Shown one piece after another: positions 17,706-26,609 of a stretch of 64,000 nucleotides of DNA. A program made the translations under genes and the position numbers. The stretch's first letter is position 1, and each line of letters opens with the position of its first letter. Source of the DNA: Lachnospiraceae bacterium (GTDB taxonomy: Bacteria > Bacillota > Clostridia > Lachnospirales > Lachnospiraceae); NCBI GenBank assembly GCA_009774175.1, contig VSNG01000019.1, positions 4,777-68,776 on the forward strand, written 5' to 3'. Below the pieces are notes generated by a model, which was not told the DNA's origin, ran no database searches, and was given only the letters and a program-made list of their open reading frames with translations.

Positions 17706-18665
17706 ATGGACAGCGTAATTTTAATTTCTGTAATGATTTCATTTGCGATCAGTGTATTGCTCGGACCGGTGGTCATTCCGTTTTTACGGCGGTTAAAGAT
17801 CGGGCAGACAGAAAGGACGGAAGGGCCGGAAAGCCATTTAAAGAAAAACGGCACGCCCACCATGGGAGGGATTTTGATTCTGATCAGCGTGGTGATCACG
17901 TCCCTTCTCTTTGTGCGGCAGTATCCGCGGATCATTCCCGTACTGTTTCTTACGCTGGGATTCGGGCTTGTGGGATTTCTGGACGATTATATTAAGGTAG
18001 TCCTGCGACGGTCCATGGGACTTCGGGCGTGGCAGAAGTTTGCCCTGCAAATTCTGGTGACGAGTGTTTTCACCTTTTATCTGCTTCATTATACGGACGT
18101 TTCTCTGGCCATGAAAGTACCCTTTTTAGAGGGAATTTATCTGGATTTTGGCTGGTTTAATATTCCGATTCTGTTTTTTGTGGTGATCGGTACGGTTAAC
18201 GGCACCAATTTTACGGACGGTCTGGACGGTCTGGCAAGCTCCGTAACCGTGCTTGTGGCGACGTTTTTCACAGTAGTGGCCATCGGAACAAACAGCGGTA
18301 TTGAGCCGATTACCTGTGCGGTTGTAGGCGCCCTTCTCGGATTTTTGCTGTTTAATGTGCATCCTGCCAGCGTGTTTATGGGGGACACCGGTTCGCTTGC
18401 GCTTGGCGGCTTTGTGGCGGCGGCGGCTATTATGATGCAGATGCCGCTTTTTATTGTAATTGTGGGACTGATTTATCTGGTGGAGGTGCTCTCCGTTATG
18501 ATGCAGGTTACTTATTTTAAGGCAACCGGTGGTAAAAGAATCTTTAAGATGGCGCCGATCCACCATCATTTTGAGCTCTGCGGATGGTCGGAAACACGGG
18601 TCGTTGCGGTGTTCTCCATTGTGACGGCGCTGCTTTGTCTGCTGGCGCTGTTTGGGGTGGCGTGA
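17706..18665 (+). CDS. mraY: Phospho-N-acetylmuramoyl-pentapeptide transferase
   Basis: 319 residues with about ten transmembrane segments. MraY signatures are intact: HLKKNGTPTMGG, FLDDYIK, NFTDGLDGLA with the catalytic aspartates, MGDTGSLALGG and the three-histidine motif PIHHHFELCGWSE. It makes lipid I from UDP-MurNAc-pentapeptide and undecaprenyl phosphate at the inner face of the membrane. ATG 17706 has a TTGGAGGA site. It lies between the PBP and murD, as usual for dcw clusters. Confidence 0.97.
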   Translation: MDSVILISVMISFAISVLLGPVVIPFLRRLKIGQTERTEGPESHLKKNGTPTMGGILILISVVITSLLFVRQYPRIIPVLFLTLGFGLVGFLDDYIKVVLRRSMGLRAWQKFALQILVTSVFTFYLLHYTDVSLAMKVPFLEGIYLDFGWFNIPILFFVVIGTVNGTNFTDGLDGLASSVTVLVATFFTVVAIGTNSGIEPITCAVVGALLGFLLFNVHPASVFMGDTGSLALGGFVAAAAIMMQMPLFIVIVGLIYLVEVLSVMMQVTYFKATGGKRIFKMAPIHHHFELCGWSETRVVAVFSIVTALLCLLALFGVA

Positions 18666-18684
18666 AATTTTGGAGGAGTAAGTC

Positions 18685-20049
18685 ATGAATTTACAGGGAA
18701 AGAAAGTGCTGGTCGTGGGTTCCGGAATCAGCGGGATCGGCGCCGTGGAGGCGTTAAATCATGCACAGGCAAAGCCGGTACTGTTTGATGAAAACGAAAA
18801 GCTGACGGCGGAGGACATCAGGGCGAAACTGAAAGCCGGCCTTGCGGCGGATATTGTTGTGGGAAATCTGCCGGAGGAGATAAAAAGGGATGTGGAGCTT
18901 GTGGTGTTAAGCCCGGGCGTGCCTGTCGATACGGCGTTTGTGGAGGATTTTCGCAAAAGGGGCGTAACGATCTGGGGCGAGATAGAGCTGGCCTATGAGA
19001 TCGGCAAGGGAACAGTGGTCGGGATTACGGGCACAAACGGAAAGACTACCACCACATCTTTGGTGGGCGCCATTATGGCGGCTCACTGTCAGGATGTGGA
19101 TGTGGTGGGCAATATCGGAAATCCCTACACGCTGACGGCCATTGACTCTACGGAGGAGACGGTGACGGTGGCGGAGATCAGCAGCTTTCAGCTTGAGACG
19201 GTGGAGCGTTTCAAACCGAAGGTTTCCGCAATCCTGAATATTACGCCGGATCACTTAAACCGGCATCACACCATGGAAAAATATGCGGCGGCCAAGGAGG
19301 CGGTATGCAGGAATCAGACCAAGGAGGATACCTGCGTACTGAATTTTGAAAACAGCTATACGAGGGCGTTTGGGGAACGGTGTCCCGCGCAGGTGGTGTG
19401 GTTTTCTTCGAAGCGGAAGCTTGCGGACGGGTATTATCTGGAAGGCGAGGAAATTTATCGTTCTGAGAACGGCGTCAGCGAAAGACTTATGAATATACAT
19501 GACATGAAGCTGGTGGGCGTCTGCAACGTGGAAAACGTGATGGCGGCCATGGCCATTGCAACGGCCTGCGGCGTACCCATGGGGGAAATTCTGTCGGTGA
19601 TCAGGGCGTTTTCGCCGGTGGAGCACAGGATTGAGTTTGTGGCCACAAAGGGAGGCGTGGATTACTATAACGATTCCAAGGGGACGAATCCCGACGCGGC
19701 CATTCAGGGAATCAAGGCCATGGACCGGCCAACGGTGCTGATCGGGGGCGGCTACGACAAGCAGAGCAGCTACGACGAGTGGATTGAGGCCTTTGACGGC
19801 AAGGTAAAATGTCTGGTGTTAATCGGACAGACGAGAGAGAAGATTGCGGACTGTGCGAGAAGGCACGGTTTGGAAAATATTGTACTGGCGGATACTTTTG
19901 AGGAAGCGTTTTTTGTCTGCACGGAGCAGGCAAAGCCCGGAGATGCGGTATTGCTGTCGCCGGCCTGCGCAAGCTGGGGGATGTTTCCCAACTATGAGGT
20001 CAGGGGAAGGATGTTTAAAGAAATGGTGAATCAGATGGAGGAGAACTGA
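18685..20049 (+). CDS. murD: UDP-N-acetylmuramoylalanine-D-glutamate ligase
   Basis: 454 residues in three domains: an N-terminal Rossmann-like UDP-binding domain (VVGSGISGIGA), the central ATPase with the P-loop ITGTNGKTTTTS and the DHLNRH region, and a C-terminal domain with DSKGTNPDA and LSPACASWGMF. It adds D-glutamate to UDP-MurNAc-L-Ala in the cytoplasm. ATG 18685 follows TTGGAGGAG. The gene is only 3 bp from ftsW. Confidence 0.97.
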   Translation: MNLQGKKVLVVGSGISGIGAVEALNHAQAKPVLFDENEKLTAEDIRAKLKAGLAADIVVGNLPEEIKRDVELVVLSPGVPVDTAFVEDFRKRGVTIWGEIELAYEIGKGTVVGITGTNGKTTTTSLVGAIMAAHCQDVDVVGNIGNPYTLTAIDSTEETVTVAEISSFQLETVERFKPKVSAILNITPDHLNRHHTMEKYAAAKEAVCRNQTKEDTCVLNFENSYTRAFGERCPAQVVWFSSKRKLADGYYLEGEEIYRSENGVSERLMNIHDMKLVGVCNVENVMAAMAIATACGVPMGEILSVIRAFSPVEHRIEFVATKGGVDYYNDSKGTNPDAAIQGIKAMDRPTVLIGGGYDKQSSYDEWIEAFDGKVKCLVLIGQTREKIADCARRHGLENIVLADTFEEAFFVCTEQAKPGDAVLLSPACASWGMFPNYEVRGRMFKEMVNQMEEN

Positions 20050-20052
20050 TCA

Positions 20053-21219
20053 GTGGCACAGAGAAATGTTTCCCGTAGAGGGCAAAAAAAGGGCGAGAGC
20101 TTTATGGATTACAGCCTGTTGTTCATTGTGCTGTTTCTCGTGGGATTCGGTATGGTCATGGTGTTTTCTTCAAGCTCTTATGAAGCGAACCTGAAGCTGG
20201 GGGATTCCACCAGATATTTAAGACAGCAGCTTTTTGCATCCATTCTGGGACTGGTGGCCATGATGGTGGTGGCGAACATTCCCTATCATTTCTGGGAACG
20301 GTTTGCGGTGCCGGCCTATATCGGTTCGGTGGTGTTGATTCTTCTGATTATTCCCTTCGGGTATTCTTCCGGCGGCGCAACGCGCTGGCTGTACATAGGG
20401 CCCATCTCCCTGCAGGTGGCGGAGGTGGCAAAGCTTGGCATGATTCTGTTTCTGGCCAGCCTGATCTGTACGCTGGGTAAAGGAATCCGAACCAATAAGG
20501 GTTTTTTCTTTGTGCTGCTTTCACCTGCGCCGGTGGCGGCCATGATTTATTTTATTACCAATAATCTGAGCTCCGCAATTATCGTCATGGCCATTGCGGT
20601 GCTGATGCTGTTTGTATCCTGCCCGGATTACAAACGGTTCTTTCTGATGGGACTGATTGTGCTGGCCGTGGCGGCGGTAGTGATTTTCTATGTGCTGCAA
20701 ACGGCGCAGGCCCATGTGGACGATCTGGATTTCCGCGGGGCCCGTATCCTTGCGTGGCTCGACCCGGAGGCTTACGCCAGCGACACCGGCTTCCAGACGT
20801 TACAGGCGCTTTACGCCATCGGCAGCGGCGGGGTGCTGGGGAAGGGCCTTGGACAGAGCATGCAGAAGAGAGGATTTCTGCCGGAGGCGCAGAACGATAT
20901 GATTTTTTCCATTATCTGTGAAGAGCTGGGGCTGTTTGGCGGTATTGCCGTGATCGTTATGTTTCTTCTGCTGATCTGGCGGCTGATGATCATTGCCAAC
21001 AATGCGCCCGATCTTTACGGTGCCCTTCTGGTGGTAGGCGTAATGGGACATATCGCCGTACAGGTGATCCTGAACATTGCCGTTGTTACGAATACCATCC
21101 CCAACACGGGTATTTCCCTTCCCTTTATCAGTTACGGAGGCTCGTCAGTCATGTTCCTTTTAATAGAAGTGGGGCTGACCTTGAGCGTGGCCAAAGGCAT
21201 CCGCCTAAAAGATTTATGA
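20053..21219 (+). CDS. ftsW: SEDS-family lipid II polymerase FtsW/SpoVE
   Basis: 388 residues, about ten transmembrane helices. SEDS marks are GGATRWLYIGPISLQVAEVAKLG, the catalytic-region GLGQSMQKRGFLPEAQNDMIFS and the C-terminal TGISLPFISYGGSSV. It polymerises lipid II into glycan strands with a class B PBP partner, here probably one of the two upstream PBPs. The start is GTG 20053, with a GGAGGAG site about ten bases upstream inside the end of murD, so the two are likely translationally coupled. I cannot tell FtsW from the sporulation homologue SpoVE. Confidence 0.93.
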   Translation: MAQRNVSRRGQKKGESFMDYSLLFIVLFLVGFGMVMVFSSSSYEANLKLGDSTRYLRQQLFASILGLVAMMVVANIPYHFWERFAVPAYIGSVVLILLIIPFGYSSGGATRWLYIGPISLQVAEVAKLGMILFLASLICTLGKGIRTNKGFFFVLLSPAPVAAMIYFITNNLSSAIIVMAIAVLMLFVSCPDYKRFFLMGLIVLAVAAVVIFYVLQTAQAHVDDLDFRGARILAWLDPEAYASDTGFQTLQALYAIGSGGVLGKGLGQSMQKRGFLPEAQNDMIFSIICEELGLFGGIAVIVMFLLLIWRLMIIANNAPDLYGALLVVGVMGHIAVQVILNIAVVTNTIPNTGISLPFISYGGSSVMFLLIEVGLTLSVAKGIRLKDL

Positions 21220-21290
21220 GGACAAGATAATTTTTGTTCGAAAATCCATATAGATAGAATAGGTCATATTTTGAGATTTGAGGTAAATCT

Positions 21291-22541
21291 ATGGACGCTG
21301 TTCGTATCTATGGTGGAAAAAGTCTTTCGGGACGGACGAAGATACAGGGCTCTAAAAATGCTTCGCTGCCAATTCTGGCGGCGACGCTTTTGACAGACGG
21401 TATTTGCGAGATAGAAAACTGCCCGGATATTGCCGATGTTTATCATATGCTGCGGCTTTTGGAAAGTCTGGGCTGCCAGGTAACGAGAAAGAATGATCTG
21501 ATCCGTGTGGATACGGGCGGCGTGGCGGAGTGCGATATGCCTGCCGATTCCGTGGGGGTAATGCGCTCTTCCATTATGCTTCTGGGGGCGCTGCTTGCCA
21601 GAATGGGCGAGGTTTCCATGGAATACCCGGGCGGCTGCGTAATCGGCAAACGTCCCATAGATCAGCACCTGCGCGCTCTGCGGCGCATGGGAGTGGAGAT
21701 TATCGAGGAACAGGAGGAGTTTCATGCCCGGGCACAGGCGCTGCACGGCGCGGTGCACGAGCTTCCCTTTGTCAGCGTGGGCGTGACGGAAAACCTGATT
21801 CTGGCGGCAGTGTTGGCGGAGGGAGTAACCGTCATCCATCCTGCGGCCAGAGAGCCGGAGATACAGGCGCTTTGCCAGTTCCTGATTAAGGCCGGAGGGC
21901 ATATAGAGGGGGTGGGTACGGACCGGCTGGTCATTGAGGGTGTAAGAAAGCTTCATCCTGTACGGTTTCGGGTGCCGGCGGACAGGATCGTTGCAGGCAC
22001 GTGGCTTGCCGCCTGCCTTGCGGCGGGAGGACGCGTTTTTCTGGAGGATGCGCCCTGGGGTCAGATGGAGAGCGTGCTTACCTGTGCAGAAAAGCTGGGA
22101 GCCAAACTTACGCCGTCGCCGGAAGGGCTGTCAGTGGAGGGCCGGGCATGCAGAAGGCTGGAGGAGAGTCTGGTAACGGAGATTTATCCCGGATTTCCCA
22201 CGGATTTGCAGTCTCTGTTCATGGCAGCCATGGCGCTGTCGGGCGAGGGCGGCCTGATTGAGGAGACGGTGTTTGAAAACCGATTCCGTATCGTGCCGGA
22301 GCTTGTGAAAATGGGCGCTGATGTCTGCGTGGAAGGAAACCGGGCGTATATCCGGGGCGGCAGGCCTCTTCATAACACGATTGTGGAGGCGAAGGAGCTT
22401 CGGGGCGGCGCGGCGCTCGTAGTGGCGGCTCTCGCCGCGGAAGGTACGGGTATTGTGACAAACAGACACTTTATAGACCGTGGGTACGAGGATATCACAT
22501 TGAGCCTGCGGGAGCTTGGCGCGGATGTGGAATTGGCGTAA
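21291..22541 (+). CDS. murA: UDP-N-acetylglucosamine 1-carboxyvinyltransferase
   Basis: 416 residues with the inside-out alpha/beta barrel repeats of the EPT family. The loop cysteine that binds PEP and fosfomycin is present (PGGCVIGKRPIDQHL, Cys116), and KNASLP near residue 22 matches the conserved KN motif. It makes the first committed step of peptidoglycan synthesis. Genomes of this group often carry two MurA copies; this is the one linked to ftsW and ftsQ. A 71-bp gap precedes it, with GAGG about ten bases before ATG 21291. Confidence 0.95.
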   Translation: MDAVRIYGGKSLSGRTKIQGSKNASLPILAATLLTDGICEIENCPDIADVYHMLRLLESLGCQVTRKNDLIRVDTGGVAECDMPADSVGVMRSSIMLLGALLARMGEVSMEYPGGCVIGKRPIDQHLRALRRMGVEIIEEQEEFHARAQALHGAVHELPFVSVGVTENLILAAVLAEGVTVIHPAAREPEIQALCQFLIKAGGHIEGVGTDRLVIEGVRKLHPVRFRVPADRIVAGTWLAACLAAGGRVFLEDAPWGQMESVLTCAEKLGAKLTPSPEGLSVEGRACRRLEESLVTEIYPGFPTDLQSLFMAAMALSGEGGLIEETVFENRFRIVPELVKMGADVCVEGNRAYIRGGRPLHNTIVEAKELRGGAALVVAALAAEGTGIVTNRHFIDRGYEDITLSLRELGADVELA

Positions 22542-22560
22542 AAGAAGATGAGGTTTGCGG

Positions 22561-23424
22561 ATGGGAAGTAAAAAAACCGTAAAAAAGAGCAATAAAAGGA
22601 ATCCGAATCTGCGGCTTGTCAAAAACGGGGAGATCGGATCGGAGAAAAAAAAGAAAGGAACGGGCAAAAAGCGGGAGAACAGGCCGGAAAAGGTCCGCTT
22701 CGGCAGATCAAAACGGGTAGGAATTCTGCTCTCCGTCTTTCTTGTCCTTCTCTTTCTTCTTGTGGGCGGCGGTCTTTATATTATAAATAACTACAAGGTG
22801 ACTACGGTCTATGTGGACGGCAGCATTCATTACACCAACGAGGAAATCATGGATATGGTTATGGAGGGCAGACTGGGAGATAACTCTTTGTATCTGTCCT
22901 TAAAATACCGGGACAAGGGAGTGGAGAACATACCTTTTATCGAGATGATGGACGTGTCCATCGAGGCCAGGGATACGATCCGCATTACCGTGTACGAGAA
23001 GGCGCTGGCGGGATACGTCAGGTATCTGGGCCGTTATGTGTATTTTGACAAGGACGGGATTGTGGTGGAGACTTCCGAGGAGGAGACGGCAGGCATTCCC
23101 CAAGTGACGGGGCTGTCTTTCGACCATGTGATTCTGCACGAGCCCCTGCCGGTGGACAACCCCGATCTGTTTAACGAGATTTTAAACATCACCCAGCAGC
23201 TCGCCAAGTATTCGCTTACGGCGGACAGGATCTATTTTGACAGTACCTATCAGGTGACGCTTTCCTTTGGTGACGCGAAGGTGGCGCTGGGAGAAAATGT
23301 GGACATTGATGAAAAAATTATGCTGCTCCAGAGCCTTTTGCCGAATTTAATGGGAAAAAGTGGTACCTTGGATATGCGGGAGTACAGCGAGGATACAAAA
23401 ACCTACAGTTTCGAGCAGGATTAG
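22561..23424 (+). CDS. ftsQ: Cell division protein FtsQ/DivIB
   Basis: 287 residues. A very basic cytoplasmic N-terminus (about 55 residues, Lys/Arg/Asn-rich) precedes one transmembrane helix (about 57-79) and a POTRA domain beginning KVTTVYVDGSIHYTNEE. The rest matches the FtsQ beta domain (YVYFDKDGIVVETS). It scaffolds the septal FtsL-DivIC complex. ATG 22561 has GAGG seven bases upstream; TTG 22555 is possible. It is followed by a 143-bp gap with a promoter for ftsZ. Confidence 0.9.
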   Translation: MGSKKTVKKSNKRNPNLRLVKNGEIGSEKKKKGTGKKRENRPEKVRFGRSKRVGILLSVFLVLLFLLVGGGLYIINNYKVTTVYVDGSIHYTNEEIMDMVMEGRLGDNSLYLSLKYRDKGVENIPFIEMMDVSIEARDTIRITVYEKALAGYVRYLGRYVYFDKDGIVVETSEEETAGIPQVTGLSFDHVILHEPLPVDNPDLFNEILNITQQLAKYSLTADRIYFDSTYQVTLSFGDAKVALGENVDIDEKIMLLQSLLPNLMGKSGTLDMREYSEDTKTYSFEQD

Positions 23425-23488
23425 AGGAATTATGGCCCGTGGAAAATCTGACAAAATTTGATAAAAGCCATAAAAACAAAAAAATGGC

Positions 23489-23517
23489 TTGCTAAGTTTG
23501 GAAAATAATTATATGAT
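23489..23517 (+). promoter_or_regulatory. Putative sigma-A promoter of ftsZ
   Basis: TTGCTA (23489-23494) and TATGAT (23512-23517) are spaced 17 bp. A small hairpin (23465-23471 with 23484-23490) ends on the -35 element and could be an operator or a weak end of the ftsQ transcript. Confidence 0.65.
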
Positions 23518-23567
23518 AAACTATATGAGTTTATTCGGAGTTTGAGGGAGTAGAAGGAGGAATCACC

Positions 23568-24779
23568 TTGCTGGAGATTAAGTCGAATGAATCGGAGTCC
23601 GCAGCAAAGATCATCGTAGTCGGTGTCGGCGGCGCGGGCAACAACGCTGTAAATAGAATGATAGACGAAGAGATAGACGGTGTGGAATTTATCGGTATTA
23701 ATACGGATAAACAGGCGTTGCAGCTGTGCAGGGCGTCCAGGCTGTTACAGATCGGCGAGAAGCTGACCAAGGGTCTTGGCGCGGGCGCGAAGCCGGAGAT
23801 TGGCGAAAAGGCAGCGGAGGAAAGCTCTGAGGAAGTGGCGCAGGCGTTAAAGGGCGCGGATATGGTGTTTGTCACCTGCGGTATGGGCGGCGGCACCGGA
23901 ACGGGGGCGGCTCCTGTGGTGGCCAAGCTTGCGAAGGATATGGGAATCCTTACGGTCGGCGTAGTGACCAAGCCGTTTCGTTTCGAGGCGAAGACGCGTA
24001 TGACGAACGCGCTGGCAGGCATTGAGAAGATCAAGGATAATGTAGATACTCTGATTGTGATTCCAAACGATAAGCTTCTTGAGATTGTGGACAGGCGCAC
24101 GACTATGCCGGAGGCGCTTAAGAAGGCGGATGAAGTGTTGCAGCAGGCTGTGCAGGGCATTACGGACCTGATTAACATGCCGGCCATCATCAATCTGGAT
24201 TTTGCGGACGTACAGACCGTTATGAAGGACAAGGGTATCGCGCATATCGGTATCGGCACCGGCAAGGGAGACGACAAGGCTTCCGAGGCGGCGAAGATGG
24301 CAGTGGAAAGTCCGCTGCTTGAGACTACGATTACCGGCGCGACACATGTGATTATTAACGTTTCGGGTGATATTTCGCTGGCTGACGCCTCCGATGCTTC
24401 CGATTATGTGAGGACGCTTACGGGAGACGAGGTTAATATTATTTTCGGCGCCATGTATGATTCCAGCATGACGGATACCTGTAACGTGACTATCATTGCC
24501 ACGGGCATTGAAGAAAAGGCGGCGAGACAGAGCGGTCTGGGCTTTAAGAGCGGTTACATAACCCCCACTTCCCTGCAGGGGAAGAGCACCGTGGGCGCAG
24601 GCCCGGGACTGAGCGCTTTTGCCGCGGCGAATATGGGTTTGAAACAGCCCATCGGCTCGCAGGGCGGACAGGCCAAGACGCAGACGTCGCTTAAGCAGAT
24701 AGGCATTCAGAAGACCAATGACATCAAGAGCTCCGTGGAAGAGAAGTCTCTTGATATTCCAAGCTTCCTTAGAAAATAA
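23568..24779 (+). CDS. ftsZ: Cell division GTPase FtsZ
   Basis: 403 residues. The tubulin signature is [10 protein letters not shown] (here [13 protein letters not shown]), and the N-terminal [13 protein letters not shown] and the T7-loop region [11 protein letters not shown] are intact. A spacer of about 60 residues, rich in Gly and Gln, leads to the conserved C-terminal peptide DIPSFLRK, the docking site for partner proteins. FtsZ forms the Z ring. The start is TTG 23568, with a perfect AAGGAGG seven bases upstream and no competing ATG. A terminator follows. Confidence 0.98.
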   Translation: MLEIKSNESESAAKIIVVGVGGAGNNAVNRMIDEEIDGVEFIGINTDKQALQLCRASRLLQIGEKLTKGLGAGAKPEIGEKAAEESSEEVAQALKGADMVFVTCGMGGGTGTGAAPVVAKLAKDMGILTVGVVTKPFRFEAKTRMTNALAGIEKIKDNVDTLIVIPNDKLLEIVDRRTTMPEALKKADEVLQQAVQGITDLINMPAIINLDFADVQTVMKDKGIAHIGIGTGKGDDKASEAAKMAVESPLLETTITGATHVIINVSGDISLADASDASDYVRTLTGDEVNIIFGAMYDSSMTDTCNVTIIATGIEEKAARQSGLGFKSGYITPTSLQGKSTVGAGPGLSAFAAANMGLKQPIGSQGGQAKTQTSLKQIGIQKTNDIKSSVEEKSLDIPSFLRK

Positions 24780-24808
24780 AACAGATAACGACACGGTATG
24801 ACAAGATA

Positions 24809-24835
24809 CCACAGGAGAATATCCTGTGGTTTTTT
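24809..24835 (+). terminator. Rho-independent terminator after ftsZ
   Basis: An 8-bp GC-containing stem (24809-24816 with 24822-24829), 5-nt loop and six T residues end the dcw cluster. Confidence 0.9.
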
Positions 24836-24877
24836 GTTGTTATGTGTCTGGAAAAATAAGGGAAATGCTCCCTGATT

Positions 24878-24910
24878 ATGACAGAATATGCATGAGCTGT
24901 TTTCTATAAT
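24878..24910 (+). promoter_or_regulatory. spoIIGA-sigE promoter with long spacer
   Basis: A consensus -10 TATAAT (24905-24910) is preceded by ATGACA (24878-24883), a 21-bp spacer. The B. subtilis spoIIG promoter has a 22-bp spacer and needs Spo0A-P. I see no clean TGTCGAA 0A box, only the weak TGACAGAA. Confidence 0.45.
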
Positions 24911-24934
24911 GAAAGAGAAATACGGAGGTGGAAT

Positions 24935-25747
24935 GTGTATTACAAATTATATATTGACAGTGTTTTCATCCAGCAGATGGCGATTAATCTGTATCTGCTG
25001 TCTCTGGCCGGACAAATTATGAGGCGTACTGCCACGCGCCGCAGGGTCTGGCTGGGAGCGGCAGCAGGCGCCGGGATGAGCTGCCTGGGCATAATGCTTC
25101 CCGTGTTTACGATGGGAGGCAGGCTTTTACTTACCGCAGTGCCTGTCAGTATGTGTATGATGTGTCTCACTTACAGAATGTATGGCGTGGGGAATCTGTT
25201 CAGGGCATCTCTTATTATGGCGGCGGCCGGCTTTTTTTTAGGCGGCGTCATGATATGGATTCTGAACCGCTTAAGACCCGTTGTGAAGGGGAGGGGAGGA
25301 CTGTTCTTAACCCTGGCTGCCGGCGTCTTATCCTGGCTGCTTTTGAGGGCTTTGCTTTTTCGTCTTATGAAGAAGCGGGATGAAGGCCTGCGGACGGTAT
25401 GCTTTTATGTGCCGGCCCTGGGACAGGACATCCGCGTCAGGGCGTTTGTGGATACGGGCAATCATCTGATTGATCCCGTAACCGGCGCGCCGGTAAGCGT
25501 GATCAGCAGGAAAACGGCCCGCTGTCTGGCTTCCTGCCTGTCGCAGGAAAAGTATCATGCCGTTCCCTACAGAAGCGTGGGCAGGCCATGTGGGATTCTG
25601 CCTGCCTACGAGCTTCCGGAGATGGTGATAGAGGAGGCGGGATATACGCTTAAAAGAGAACACGTCATAGTTGCGGTTTGTGATGCAGGGATATCGGAAA
25701 AAAGCGAATATCAGATGATATTACACCCCGGGCTATTAGAAAACTAG
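24935..25747 (+). CDS. spoIIGA: Sporulation sigma-E factor-processing peptidase
   Basis: 270 residues. The N-terminal half has about five hydrophobic membrane helices; the C-terminal half is an aspartic-protease-like domain with the catalytic motif [11 protein letters not shown] near residue 172. SpoIIGA removes the pro-sequence of sigma-E in the mother cell after a signal from the forespore. The start is GTG 24935 with GGAGGTGG just upstream; an ATG two bases earlier is out of frame. sigE follows 11 bp downstream, as in other spore formers. Confidence 0.93.
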   Translation: MYYKLYIDSVFIQQMAINLYLLSLAGQIMRRTATRRRVWLGAAAGAGMSCLGIMLPVFTMGGRLLLTAVPVSMCMMCLTYRMYGVGNLFRASLIMAAAGFFLGGVMIWILNRLRPVVKGRGGLFLTLAAGVLSWLLLRALLFRLMKKRDEGLRTVCFYVPALGQDIRVRAFVDTGNHLIDPVTGAPVSVISRKTARCLASCLSQEKYHAVPYRSVGRPCGILPAYELPEMVIEEAGYTLKREHVIVAVCDAGISEKSEYQMILHPGLLEN

Positions 25748-25758
25748 GAGGAAAAAAG

Positions 25759-26499
25759 ATGGTTTTAAAAGTGGCAATTCCCGGTAAGATTCAGTTCAAG
25801 ATGGTACAGAGAAATCCGAAGTTTTTGATGAACGGACAGGGAGACATTCATTACATAGGAGGGGCGGAGGTTCTTCCGCCGCCTCTCGAGAGCGACAGGG
25901 AGAATGAGATTATCAGTGATCTCGGAACGGAGTATGAGGACGAAGCAAAGTCAATTCTGATAGAGCATAACTTAAGATTGGTCGTCTATATTGCCAAGAA
26001 ATTTGACAATACGGGCGTAGGTGTGGAAGATTTGATTTCCATTGGAACGATAGGGCTGATTAAATCCATAAACACCTTTAATCCGGGAAAGAACATTAAG
26101 CTGGCTACCTATGCCTCGCGCTGCATTGAGAATGAGATTTTGATGTACCTTAGAAGAAACAACAAGCATCGGATGGAGGTTTCCATTGACGAGCCCCTGA
26201 ATGTGGACTGGGATGGTAATGAGCTTCTGCTTTCTGATATTCTGGGAACGGATGAGGACGTGATCTACAAGGATCTGGAGAACGAGGTGGAAAGAAAGCT
26301 GTTGATTAAGGCAATCGCCAAGCTTTCCGAGAGGGAACAGACGATTATCCGGCTGCGGTTCGGAATCGGAAACGCGGACGGGAAGGAGCTGACCCAGAAG
26401 GAGGTTGCGGAGCTGCTGGGTATTTCCCAGTCCTATATTTCGAGACTGGAAAAAAAGATTATGCGGCGCTTGAAGAAGGAGATGAGCCGGGATAGCTAA
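25759..26499 (+). CDS. sigE: RNA polymerase sporulation sigma factor SigE (pro-form)
   Basis: 246 residues. An N-terminal extension of about 25 residues is the presumed pro-sequence. Region 2 reads [30 protein letters not shown], and region 4 has the helix-turn-helix [22 protein letters not shown]. Sigma-E drives early mother-cell genes once SpoIIGA processes it. A strong AGGAGG precedes ATG 25759. In B. subtilis sigG follows directly; here a c-di-GMP regulator gene intervenes and sigG is inverted. Confidence 0.96.
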   Translation: MVLKVAIPGKIQFKMVQRNPKFLMNGQGDIHYIGGAEVLPPPLESDRENEIISDLGTEYEDEAKSILIEHNLRLVVYIAKKFDNTGVGVEDLISIGTIGLIKSINTFNPGKNIKLATYASRCIENEILMYLRRNNKHRMEVSIDEPLNVDWDGNELLLSDILGTDEDVIYKDLENEVERKLLIKAIAKLSEREQTIIRLRFGIGNADGKELTQKEVAELLGISQSYISRLEKKIMRRLKKEMSRDS

Positions 26500-26609
26500 A
26501 CCGCAATCCCGGACAATTGAGCGGAGATATGTTTGCTTTTTGCCTTCACAGCGGGTATAATAAAATAACAGGACGGGAGTTGCAGGTTACATAGTTAATT
26601 GGGGGACAA

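Noticed and set aside
21291..22541. AroA (EPSP synthase) instead of MurA
   Set aside because: The loop cysteine in PGGCVIGKRPID and the division-cluster context identify MurA.
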